Below, piece after piece: positions 45,637 through 54,192 of a stretch of 64,000 bases of DNA. The position numbers were made by a program, and so were the translations under genes. Positions within the stretch are counted from its first letter, which is position 1; each line of letters starts with the position of its first letter. The notes beneath the pieces were generated by a model. That model saw only the letters and a program-made list of their open reading frames with translations, searched no databases and was not told where the DNA came from. Source of the stretch: an uncultured Lachnospiraceae bacterium (lineage in GTDB: Bacteria; Bacillota; Clostridia; Lachnospirales; Lachnospiraceae). The DNA lies in assembly GCA_902793685.1 (NCBI GenBank), contig CADBEN010000005.1:1-64000 (forward strand). The letters are read 5' to 3'.

Positions 45637-46533
45637 GTGAGTCTGTTTGATGATGCCCTGATGTTTGCTCTGGAGCGGCATCACGGGATGGTTCGGAAAA
45701 AAAACGCCGGGATCCCGTATCTTCTGCACCCCATGGAGGCGGCAGTGATCGTCGGGACCATGACGAATGACCAGGAGATCCTGGCAGCGGCGCTCCTGCA
45801 TGATGTCGTGGAGGACACGAACACGACGATCGAGGAAGTGCGGGAGAGGTTCGGCGACCGGGTCGCGAAGCTTGTGGCTTCCGAGACGGAAAACAAACGC
45901 GAGGAACTCCCGCCGGGAGAAACATGGCGGATCCGGAAGGAAGAGTCCCTGGAGGAACTGCGGAACAGCAGCAAGGATGTCAAAATGCTGTGGCTCGGGG
46001 ACAAGCTCTCCAACATGCGCTCCTTCTACCGGAGCTGGGACTTGGAGGGCGCGAACCTGTGGCAGGCTTTTAATATGAAGGATTCAAGCCTTCAGTACTG
46101 GTATTATTCAACCATTGCGGAACTGTTGAGGCCGGAACTCAGTGATTATCCGGCATGGAAGGAATACTACGAACTGGTAAAAAGAGTCTTTAAGATTACC
46201 GAACTTGAAGGAAAAACGGAGGAAATCAAAATGGCAAAGGTCAGCGGAAGAACTGCAGAAGGGAAGCTGTTCATCAGCCTCGAAGGACGTGTGGATTCCA
46301 CGAACGCGGCAGAGACGGAGGAGGCACTGAACGCGCTCCGCGCCGAGGCACCGGGCATCCCGGTCGTTCTGGACTGCAGGGAACTTCAGTATATTTCCAG
46401 TGCGGGTCTCCGGATGATCCTCCGGCTCCGCAAAGCGGATCCCGAGGCCAGCATCGTCAATGTCATCCCGGAAGTATACGAGATATTTGACATGACCGGT
46501 TTCACTGACATGATGCCGGTCTCCAAAATCTGA
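45637..46533 (+). CDS. Alarmone-hydrolase-like HD domain fused to a STAS domain
   Basis: 298 residues from GTG 45637 behind GGGAGG. Residues 1-165 follow the SpoT/Rel and small-alarmone-hydrolase HD domain. The metal ligands H31, H55-D56 (LLHDVVEDT) and D122 (GDKLSNM) are conserved with the spacing of Rel, as is E59-D60. No synthetase domain is present, so it may hydrolyse (p)ppGpp or a related nucleotide. Residues 199-298 are a STAS anti-sigma antagonist with the phosphorylatable serine pair S254-S255 in YISSAGLRM. An internal ribosome site and ATG (46231) could yield the STAS part alone. I am not aware of this fusion being described. Confidence 0.82.
   Translation: MSLFDDALMFALERHHGMVRKKNAGIPYLLHPMEAAVIVGTMTNDQEILAAALLHDVVEDTNTTIEEVRERFGDRVAKLVASETENKREELPPGETWRIRKEESLEELRNSSKDVKMLWLGDKLSNMRSFYRSWDLEGANLWQAFNMKDSSLQYWYYSTIAELLRPELSDYPAWKEYYELVKRVFKITELEGKTEEIKMAKVSGRTAEGKLFISLEGRVDSTNAAETEEALNALRAEAPGIPVVLDCRELQYISSAGLRMILRLRKADPEASIVNVIPEVYEIFDMTGFTDMMPVSKI
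46218..46233 (+). promoter_or_regulatory. Internal ribosome site and start for the STAS domain
   Basis: GGAGG at 46218-46222 is eight bases before the in-frame ATG at 46231, codon 199, precisely where the STAS domain begins. Two products, HD-STAS and STAS alone, are possible. Alternatively two adjacent genes fused by loss of a stop. Confidence 0.55.
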
Positions 46534-46547
46534 GGAGAGAGCAGAGT

Positions 46548-47750
46548 ATGGAACAGGTTTCCGGAAAGGCAGAAAAAGGCAGGCTGATCATCTCGCTTCG
46601 GGGGCGTATTGACTCCGGGAACGCGAGATCGGTCGAAGATGAAGTCATAAAGCTCCGGAGGGAAAATCCGGGGCTTTCGGCGGTGCTCGACTGTCAGGGC
46701 CTTGAGTATATTTCCAGCGCGGGACTCCGCGTGATCCTCCGTCTCCGGAAGGAAGACAAGGATCTCTGCATCACCAATGTTTCTGCGGAAGTCTATGACA
46801 TCTTCGAGATGACCGGCTTTACGGAGATGATGACGGTGGAAAAAGCCTACCGCGAACTCTCGGTCGAGGGCTGTGACGTCATAGGCCGGGGCTCCAACGG
46901 AAAGGTCTACAGGACTGACCCGGAGACCATCGTGAAGGTCTATTTCAATCCGAACGCCATCGATGATATCCGCCATGAGCGCGATGTCGCCAGACGCGCG
47001 CTGATCCTTGGGATCCCGACAGCCATCCCCTATGATATCGTGAGGGTCGGGGACACTTACGGCTCTGTATTTGAGCTGCTGAACGCAAAGCCCTTCTCCC
47101 AGCTGATTACGGAAGAACCGGAACGGCTGGAATACTATATCACCCTGTATGTGGATCTTCTGAAGAAGATCCACTGCACGGACGTGCCGGGCGGTCAGCT
47201 CCCGGACCAGCGGGAGGTTGCCCTGAAATGGGTCCGCTTCCTGAAGGATCATCTGGAGACCGGCCAGTATGAAAAGCTTTATTCCCTGGTGCAGGCGGTC
47301 CCGAAGTGCATCCGCATGATCCACGGGGATTATCACACGAAGAATGTCATGCTTCAGAATGACGAGGTACTTCTGATCGACATGGATACTCTGGCAGTGG
47401 GAAATCCGGTCTTTGAGTTTTCTTCTGTTTTCCTTGCTTACCGGGGATTCGGAGAGCTGGATCACAGCCATGTCACGGATTTCATCGGTGTCAGTTATGA
47501 GACAGCCGGAGTGATCCTTGAGGAAACTCTGCGCCGGTACCTCGGGACCGACGATCCGGCAGTACAGGAGGATCATCTGAACCGCGCGAAGGTTGTAGGC
47601 TATGCCCGTCTGCTGCGCAGGACCATCCGCCGGGAGCCTGACAACGAGGTGCTGATCAGCCATTGCAAAAAGCGGCTGGCGGAGCTTCTTCCGCAGGTGG
47701 ACAGGCTTGCCTACGACCTCCTTCCGGAGGATGCCGCGGACGCACTCTGA
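46548..47750 (+). CDS. STAS domain fused to an aminoglycoside-phosphotransferase-like kinase
   Basis: 400 residues. The N-terminal STAS domain (1-105) resembles that of the previous gene and has serines S56-S57 in YISSAGLRV. The rest is a protein-kinase-like fold of the APH/choline-kinase group. It has a nucleotide loop GRGSNGKVY, the invariant lysine in VKVYF, the catalytic segment H259-G-D261-Y-H-T-K-N, and the metal-binding LIDMDT (D278). It likely phosphorylates a small molecule or protein under control of its STAS state. It begins 14 bases after the HD-STAS gene; a strong hairpin separates it from the giant gene. Confidence 0.82.
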   Translation: MEQVSGKAEKGRLIISLRGRIDSGNARSVEDEVIKLRRENPGLSAVLDCQGLEYISSAGLRVILRLRKEDKDLCITNVSAEVYDIFEMTGFTEMMTVEKAYRELSVEGCDVIGRGSNGKVYRTDPETIVKVYFNPNAIDDIRHERDVARRALILGIPTAIPYDIVRVGDTYGSVFELLNAKPFSQLITEEPERLEYYITLYVDLLKKIHCTDVPGGQLPDQREVALKWVRFLKDHLETGQYEKLYSLVQAVPKCIRMIHGDYHTKNVMLQNDEVLLIDMDTLAVGNPVFEFSSVFLAYRGFGELDHSHVTDFIGVSYETAGVILEETLRRYLGTDDPAVQEDHLNRAKVVGYARLLRRTIRREPDNEVLISHCKKRLAELLPQVDRLAYDLLPEDAADAL

Positions 47751-47761
47751 TGACTATACGA

Positions 47762-47797
47762 CCGGTTTCCTGCCCGCTGCCGCGGGCGGGAAACCGG
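47762..47797 (+). repeat. Strong intercistronic hairpin before the first giant gene
   Basis: A 16-base-pair stem (47762-47777 with 47782-47797, one wobble) with a 4-base loop and no T-tract. It probably protects or divides the message rather than ending it; the giant gene starts 25 bases later. Confidence 0.75.
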
Positions 47798-47822
47798 AAA
47801 ATTATGAACGGGGTACAGAACA

Positions 47823-50800
47823 ATGAGTAAAAAGGAGATTCGTCAGGTCTATAACGATCTTGTTGCGGAACTCACCTCCAGAGATTTCCTGGACAAGGCA
47901 GGACTCCAGCGCGAGACGATGATGATGATCCTGAACAGGGATTACTGGGAAGCGCAGATGAAGAACCTCTTCCCGATCCGGAAGCGCTACACCTGCCAGC
48001 AGCTCTTTGATATCTGCCGCTGGTCCATGGCGCTGATGGGACCGGAGCCGGAGGAGGGGTGGATGGCATTCACATACAAGTATGTATGCCATATCCTCTA
48101 CCCGGAGAAGGAATTTACGGAACAGTATGAACGATACAGAGCCGGGGCCATTTACTACCTTACGATCCTGCGCTTCTTCTTTGACCTCGAGCGGACCTGC
48201 GTGCCTTTTGAGCCGATGAAGGATTTCTGTTTCCTTTCTGACGAGGAAGCCCTGAGGTTTGACACCGGGGAGGAATACATCCGGTTCAAGAAGGCGTGGC
48301 ATGATGAGTTCATCTATGAAATGATGCGGCTGAATGCCGAGGTGACCCAGTTCAATACTCTGGAGCACATTGCCGGCGTTCATTATGTTTCCATGGTCAT
48401 GGCGCGGGGGCTTCTTGCCGCCGGCGCGCCTATCGACCTCGCCCTGATGAGCGGCGCCGCTGCGGGACACGACCTCGGAAAGTTCGGCTGCAAGCCGAAT
48501 GAAAAGGTCCCCTTCATGCACTATTACTATACGGCGCTCTGGTTTGACACTCATGAGATGCGCTACATCGGGCATATCGCGGCGAACCATTCCAGCTGGG
48601 ACCTGGAGCCGGAAAACCTGTCCGTGGAATCCCTGACGCTGATCTATTCCGACACCCGTGTCAAGCAGAGCCGCGGCAAGGACGGAAAGGAGATCACCAA
48701 GATTTCTTCGCTGGAGGAGTCCTTCAGCATCATCCTGAAAAAGATGTTCAATGTGGATGCCGCGAAGGAACTGCGCTATAAATTCGTCTATTCCAAGCTC
48801 TCTGATTTCGAAGCTTACATGCGTGCCAACGGCGTGGACGTAGACCTGAACGGGAATCCGGCGCCTCCGGAGGTGCTTCCGGAGGTGGTGCTCCGGAACC
48901 CGGAGCAGATCGTCCGCTCCCTGGTCTTCATGGCCATCGAGCATAACGTGGACGTCATGCGGCGGATGACGGCGGAACGGCAGTTCGGCGAACTCCTGGA
49001 GTCTGCACGAAGTGAGAAGAACTGGAAGAACGTCCGGGCCTATCTGAACATTCTGCGCGAGTATTTTACTTATACGAACGATACCCAGAAGGAGCAGACT
49101 CTGTCCTTCCTGTATGAGCTGTTCATGCACCGCGACGGAGAGATCCGGACCCAGTCCGCGGAACTTATGGGAGAGGTCATCGCCCAGTTCAACGCGGGCT
49201 ACCGGAAACGCCGTCCGGAGGGGATGAAGGATATCGCCCAGGAGAAGGTGCTTTCCATCTGGAAGCATTATCTGGAGATGATCATCTGCCCGGATCAGCG
49301 TCTCATCGACCAGCAGCAGCGGCGCATCAGCTCCCAGCTGAAGAACGTGCTCCAGAGCCTTTCGGAGAAAGCGGAGCCGGGTGACTTCCCGATGTTCATC
49401 GCAGCCCTGATGGACTGGTACCGGGAACCGGAGAAGCGGGAAGCCCGTGAGAGCTTTGTCCTCCTGAATTCCGTGGAGATCATGCCTTTTGCGAAGATGA
49501 CGGATGAGGACATCACGTTTCTGGTGAAGTTTGCACTGGCAAAGAGCGAAGATCCGACTCTGGAAGTCCGGACTGCAGCCTGGCGCTCCTTCAAGCAGAT
49601 CACGGCCTTCACGCAGGATCTGCCGGTCTGTGCGGAAATCGCGGATTATGTGGAGAAGGCGGACGCCTCCGAGAGCATGACCAAGATCTTCCTGAAGTAC
49701 CGCATCCTTTCGAATCTCGGAAAGGATACCGAAGAACTGAAAAAGATCCTTTACAGCGGGGATGTCGTGTCGGATATCTCTCTCGACAATCTGAAGACGG
49801 ATACGCCCTGGATCGTGAAAGCAGTCAATCTGAAGCTGCTGGCGGACCAGGCAGAGAACGGTGAGGGGAACCACACGCTGCATATCGCGGCACATTTCTC
49901 CAATATGATCAAGGTAGGCCAGTTCATGCTGGTCCGGAACACGGCGGGCCAGGCCCTGATCCGCATCGCGCCGCAGCTGACTGCGGACCAGAGAAACGAG
50001 ATCGCCGTGGAAATGCTCCGCGGACTGGAGACCGGCGAGACGAACTACTCCCGTTCCATCCCGCTCTGGCTCGGCCAGTTTGTGCTCTGGCTGCCGGCGG
50101 ACCAGCTGGACGAGATGCTGAAGTCTCTGAAGGGACTGCTGGCAAGCCCCTCCGACCAGGTCGTCTCGGTGGCGCTGGACACCATAGGGATCATGCTGGA
50201 GAACTATACCGCTTACCGGGACAGATTCCCTGAAGAGCAGCAGATCTGGGCAGCCCGCTGGGAAAAGATGGTCGGAATGCTTCTGACCGGCATGGCAAGC
50301 TACCGCGAGAAGGTCCGCCAGGAGGCGATGCTGGTCATCGGACAGAGCGTGTTCGGAAGCAGGATCCTGAGCCGTCAGGGGAAAAAGTCGATCTTTGCCC
50401 TGGCCTGCAGGAAGATCCTGTTCCAGCTGGTGGAGAACCGCGGCGGCGAGCTGACCCATTTTTACCGGGCGGCCAGCCTCTCGAACCTGTACCGGTTTAT
50501 CACCGAATACAGGCTCCTGGAAGGTGCATTCGACTTGTCCATGCGGACCCGCGTGGCGTTCTTCCCCGGAACCTTCGATCCCTTTACACTGTCCCACAAG
50601 GGCATTGCACGGATCATCCGGGATCTCGGTTTCGAGGTCTACCTGTCGGTGGATGAGTTTGCATGGTCCAAGAAAGCCCAGCCTCACTATGTCCGGCGTC
50701 AGATCGTCAACATGTCTGTCGCGGATGAGTTCCATGTTGACCTGTTCCCTGCGGACATCCCGCTGAATCCGGGAAATCCTACGGATCTTGCCTATCTGAA

Positions 50801-52688
50801 GCAGCTGTTCCCGGGCCGGGAGGTCTATCTGGTGGTGGGCAGCGACGTAATTGCCCATGCTTCCTTCTACCGGAATCCGGACGTCTGCAGTGAAGTCCGC
50901 GCCATGAACCACATTGCCTTCCGGCGCGTCGGGGACGAGGAGATCGACTCCAAGTACAACCGGGAAATGATGAAGGCGATCACCGGACATCTGGTGGAAC
51001 TGGAACTTCCGGAGGAACTGGAGGAGATCAGCTCCACGAAGATCCGCGAGAACATTGACCGGAACCGGGATATCTCGAACCTCATCGACCCGGTGGTGGA
51101 GGAATATATTTACAACAACGGTCTGTATCTCCGTGAACCGGAGTACAAGCCCATCGTCAAGGCCCGGGCATATGCCTTTGAGGATGTGCCGAAGCCGGAC
51201 CAGAAGCTGTACGACGAGATCGGAGAAGTCATCCTCTCGACGGAGGAAGAAGGAGACCGGCTGCTGGCCTGCCTCCGGAAGTCTCACGACCGGATGCTTC
51301 TCTTCCGGAACAGCGCGGAGGACAACCGTCTGATCGGCGCGGCGCGCTACCGCTTCGTCGCCCCGGACGATCTCTTCGACGTTTTCCATGACGTGAACCG
51401 CTGCGATATCGTCCGCAGAAGGACCTCCAGCAAGATCCTGCTGATCAACGCCATCTACGTCGGAATGGACTGCACCGTCCATGATGCGGAGCAGCTTCTG
51501 CTGACAGAGATGATCATCCGCTCTTACGCGCAGAAATGCGACACGGCGGTCTACCTGCCGCAGGACCAGTATTACCCGAATATGGTGACCTCGGCGGTCA
51601 TTCGCCAGGGCTTCCTCCGGGAAGATGTACACTCCGGAGCACCCTTCTTCATTGTCGACACCCACGCGCCGCTCATGCTGCTCCAGAATATGGAGACAGC
51701 GCTGAAGGAACCCTTCTCCAGCAACGAGAGAGTCCTGGAGGCCATTTATAAGGCACAGGAGGATCTCCAGCACAGCATGGCGAAGTTATATCCCGGCCAG
51801 CTGGTGCTGCCGGTCTCTGCGACGCTCCTGTTCCACCGGCTGGTGGACAAGATCACGGCACTGAACCAGGTGCCAAGGGAGCCGGTGGTCCCGAGAAAGC
51901 TCGGAGAGCTGATGTGTGTGCCCTTCGGAAAGATCATCCGCGGCAAGGTGATGCCGAACACGGTCACGAAGACGCTTCACACCGACAGGATCTATGAGCC
52001 GGATCTCCAGAGCAACGCGGTCGAAGCCTTCCCGGGCTACACGCCGCTGCCGACCCAGGTCAGGGCGATCCGGTCCTTCCGGCGTCCGGTCATTCTGGTG
52101 GACGATGTCCTCAACCGCAGCGGACTCCGGATCGGAACGCTGGAGCCGATGCTGAAGAAGGAAGGCATCGATGTCCGGCTGGTCCTCCTGGGCGTCATGA
52201 CCGGCTACGGCAGAGACACGCTGACCACCATGAACCTGAAGGGAGATTCGGTCTATTTCATCCCGAACATGCGCTACTGGTTTGCGGAATCGACTCTCTA
52301 TCCGTTTATCGGCGGAGATACGGTGCGGAGAGAGGGGACGAAGGTCGCAGGCCTTGCGCCTTCCATCAACCTGATCCAGCCCTATACCCAGCCGCCGCTT
52401 TCAGATGCGGACCCGGAGGCGCTGTTCTCCTTCTCGGCCTGCTGCCTGAAGAACGCGAGGGACGTGCTGCGGATCCTGGAGCAGGAATATCGTGCGATCT
52501 TCGCACGGAACCTGACCCTGTCCCGGCTCTCGGAAGCGGTGAACCTGCCCCTTTGCCCGGACCGGGGCGAATGCATCAACTATGACCCGAATCTGGCTGC
52601 ATCCGTCTACCTCCAGAACGACCTGGATATGCTGGCCCGGACCAGGGTGGACACCCGGGCGGCGACGAACCGCTACACGGGAAGATAA
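47823..52688 (+). CDS. Giant multidomain protein 1: HD, helical-repeat, NadD-like nucleotidyltransferase and PRTase-like regions
   Basis: 1,621 residues. An HD-type metal site lies at about 180-260 (H182 in LEHIAG, H216-D217 in GHDLGKFG, H251 and H256 in HIAANH). A long helical region (about 350-900) looks HEAT-like. A nucleotidyltransferase domain (about 908-1110) has GTFDPFTLSHKG and ISSTKIRENI, as in NadD, except that the first histidine of HxGH is missing. A region at about 1125-1290 with LIGAARYRF may be acetyltransferase-like. At about 1350-1500 a type I phosphoribosyltransferase motif (VILVDDVLNRSG) appears. The mix hints at NAD or nucleotide salvage plus regulation. The second giant, at 55529, is a full-length paralog. 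The product is soluble. The overall function is unknown and the outer domain calls are by eye. Confidence 0.72.
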   Translation: MSKKEIRQVYNDLVAELTSRDFLDKAGLQRETMMMILNRDYWEAQMKNLFPIRKRYTCQQLFDICRWSMALMGPEPEEGWMAFTYKYVCHILYPEKEFTEQYERYRAGAIYYLTILRFFFDLERTCVPFEPMKDFCFLSDEEALRFDTGEEYIRFKKAWHDEFIYEMMRLNAEVTQFNTLEHIAGVHYVSMVMARGLLAAGAPIDLALMSGAAAGHDLGKFGCKPNEKVPFMHYYYTALWFDTHEMRYIGHIAANHSSWDLEPENLSVESLTLIYSDTRVKQSRGKDGKEITKISSLEESFSIILKKMFNVDAAKELRYKFVYSKLSDFEAYMRANGVDVDLNGNPAPPEVLPEVVLRNPEQIVRSLVFMAIEHNVDVMRRMTAERQFGELLESARSEKNWKNVRAYLNILREYFTYTNDTQKEQTLSFLYELFMHRDGEIRTQSAELMGEVIAQFNAGYRKRRPEGMKDIAQEKVLSIWKHYLEMIICPDQRLIDQQQRRISSQLKNVLQSLSEKAEPGDFPMFIAALMDWYREPEKREARESFVLLNSVEIMPFAKMTDEDITFLVKFALAKSEDPTLEVRTAAWRSFKQITAFTQDLPVCAEIADYVEKADASESMTKIFLKYRILSNLGKDTEELKKILYSGDVVSDISLDNLKTDTPWIVKAVNLKLLADQAENGEGNHTLHIAAHFSNMIKVGQFMLVRNTAGQALIRIAPQLTADQRNEIAVEMLRGLETGETNYSRSIPLWLGQFVLWLPADQLDEMLKSLKGLLASPSDQVVSVALDTIGIMLENYTAYRDRFPEEQQIWAARWEKMVGMLLTGMASYREKVRQEAMLVIGQSVFGSRILSRQGKKSIFALACRKILFQLVENRGGELTHFYRAASLSNLYRFITEYRLLEGAFDLSMRTRVAFFPGTFDPFTLSHKGIARIIRDLGFEVYLSVDEFAWSKKAQPHYVRRQIVNMSVADEFHVDLFPADIPLNPGNPTDLAYLKQLFPGREVYLVVGSDVIAHASFYRNPDVCSEVRAMNHIAFRRVGDEEIDSKYNREMMKAITGHLVELELPEELEEISSTKIRENIDRNRDISNLIDPVVEEYIYNNGLYLREPEYKPIVKARAYAFEDVPKPDQKLYDEIGEVILSTEEEGDRLLACLRKSHDRMLLFRNSAEDNRLIGAARYRFVAPDDLFDVFHDVNRCDIVRRRTSSKILLINAIYVGMDCTVHDAEQLLLTEMIIRSYAQKCDTAVYLPQDQYYPNMVTSAVIRQGFLREDVHSGAPFFIVDTHAPLMLLQNMETALKEPFSSNERVLEAIYKAQEDLQHSMAKLYPGQLVLPVSATLLFHRLVDKITALNQVPREPVVPRKLGELMCVPFGKIIRGKVMPNTVTKTLHTDRIYEPDLQSNAVEAFPGYTPLPTQVRAIRSFRRPVILVDDVLNRSGLRIGTLEPMLKKEGIDVRLVLLGVMTGYGRDTLTTMNLKGDSVYFIPNMRYWFAESTLYPFIGGDTVRREGTKVAGLAPSINLIQPYTQPPLSDADPEALFSFSACCLKNARDVLRILEQEYRAIFARNLTLSRLSEAVNLPLCPDRGECINYDPNLAASVYLQNDLDMLARTRVDTRAATNRYTGR

Positions 52689-52717
52689 GCCTCTGAGACG
52701 AACATAAGAGACCGACA

Positions 52718-52779
52718 ATGACCTGTTTCCGCAGGAAGCGCGCCGGGGATCCGGCAGCCCTTCCTGCGGGCCAGGTCAT
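52718..52779 (+). repeat. Long compound hairpin after the first giant gene
   Basis: ATGACCTG (52718-52725) pairs with CAGGTCAT (52772-52779). Inside, CCGCAGGAAG pairs with CTTCCTGCGG, and GCCGG with CCGGC at the tip. There is no T-tract. The gap 52689-52844 holds nothing else. It resembles the hairpin before this gene and may set differential expression. Confidence 0.75.
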
Positions 52780-52844
52780 ATGATTTCATAAGATGCGCAG
52801 GGCGGAAGAGATTTTTTCCTGCCGGCGCGCGGAAAGGAACCCAA

Positions 52845-54170
52845 ATGATTCAGTACTATTTGACCGACGGAAAACTGTGCTGTTCTTCCGAGAAGGAGCT
52901 GCCCTTTCAGAAAGTGACGGCGCCGGCGGAAGCGGAGTGCCTTGTCTGGCTGTTCCGACGGGCGCCGGGCAGCTGCCGCGCGTCCTTCCTGGTGAACGAT
53001 CTGAGACTTCTTTTACAGGAGACAGAGAGCGCGGACTGGGTGGACGCGAACCGTCTGGAAGCAGCGGCGGAGAAGGCGGATCCCCGTCTTGCGGCCGCTG
53101 TGCTTCAGGATCCGCTGCTGAAAAGCTGCGCTGCCCGCGGAACGCTGACAGCGGTCAACATTGCCCAGGAGGGCTTCGGGGAGATCCTGAAGGAGCTTCC
53201 GGGGGAGGTTCCCGGCGCGGCAGAGACAAAGCCGGGCCCCTCTTTCCTCCCCGCAGGGAAGAAGCGGGTCAACATTATCGCCATCGGCGATGTCGGCTCC
53301 AACCTGCTGACGGGACTTCACCTGCTGGGCGGCGACTGCATCTCGGAGATCGGGATCTGCGACCTCTCCGAGCAGGTCACCGCGCGGTGGGAATTCGAGG
53401 AAAACCAGATCGCCTATCCCTGGGATTATGACGCCCTTCCGGAAGTGCATACCGTCCCCGCGGCGGATCTTTTTGACTGCGACGTGGTGGTGTTTGTGGC
53501 TTCCAAGGGGATCCCGCCGGTGGGCTCCGGCGTCAAGGATGTCCGGATGTACCAGTTCGAGAACAACCGGAAGATCGTCGCCATGTATGCCCGGCAGGCC
53601 CGGGAAAAGAACTTCGGCGGGATGTTCTGCCAGGTCTCGGATCCGGTGGACCCGCTGGCAAAGACCATGTTCCTGGAGAGCAACCGGAATGCGGACGGTG
53701 TTCTGGACTGGAAGGGTCTCCGGGCGGAGCAGATCCAGGGCTTCGGGCTCGGCGTCATGAACGCCCGCGCCGCCTACTATGCGAAGCGGGATCCGCGCTT
53801 CGCGTCCTTCCTGACCGAGGGGAGGACCTTCGGCCCCCACGGGGAAGAGCTGGTGGTGGCGAATTCGGTGGAGCACTATGACGATGTCCTGTCCGCGGAA
53901 CTTACGCACCGTGTCGTGACGGCGAATCTGGAGATGCGCGCGCTGGGCTTCAAGCCCTTTGTGGCGCCGGCATTTTCCTCGGGCGCTCTTTCCATCCTTT
54001 TGATGCTCCGCGGAGAATGGCACTGCGGCAGCGTCTATCTCGGCGGCGCCTTCATGGGTGTGAAGAACCGCTATACGCCTTATGGTCTCGAGACCGAGAT
54101 CCTGCCTCTTCCGGAAGCCCTTTCCGCGAGGATCCGCGCGGCGGAAGAGAAGCTGAAGTCTGTCATCTGA
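52845..54170 (+). CDS. Lactate/malate dehydrogenase-like NAD-binding protein with N-terminal extension
   Basis: 441 residues. The first 140 have no recognised motif. From residue 144 a Rossmann fold begins (NIIAIGDVGSNLL, then CDLS), followed by VVVFVASKGIP and CQVSDPVDPLAK, the counterpart of the NPVD loop in lactate/malate dehydrogenases. The catalytic histidine is present (H332 in FGPHGEE). The partner acidic residue of the LDxxR motif appears replaced by asparagine (GLGVMNARA). It may therefore reduce an unusual substrate or act as an NAD sensor. It lies between two giant paralogs and 22 bases before the flavodoxin-like gene. AAAGGA precedes the start. Confidence 0.7.
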   Translation: MIQYYLTDGKLCCSSEKELPFQKVTAPAEAECLVWLFRRAPGSCRASFLVNDLRLLLQETESADWVDANRLEAAAEKADPRLAAAVLQDPLLKSCAARGTLTAVNIAQEGFGEILKELPGEVPGAAETKPGPSFLPAGKKRVNIIAIGDVGSNLLTGLHLLGGDCISEIGICDLSEQVTARWEFEENQIAYPWDYDALPEVHTVPAADLFDCDVVVFVASKGIPPVGSGVKDVRMYQFENNRKIVAMYARQAREKNFGGMFCQVSDPVDPLAKTMFLESNRNADGVLDWKGLRAEQIQGFGLGVMNARAAYYAKRDPRFASFLTEGRTFGPHGEELVVANSVEHYDDVLSAELTHRVVTANLEMRALGFKPFVAPAFSSGALSILLMLRGEWHCGSVYLGGAFMGVKNRYTPYGLETEILPLPEALSARIRAAEEKLKSVI

Positions 54171-54192
54171 ACCGCGGCAAAGGGGTGGTTTT

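Noticed and set aside
47802..51773. A 1,323-codon open frame on the minus strand opposite giant gene 1
   Set aside because: Same reasoning; no motifs or suitable start signal, and the plus-strand protein has conserved sites shared with its paralog.
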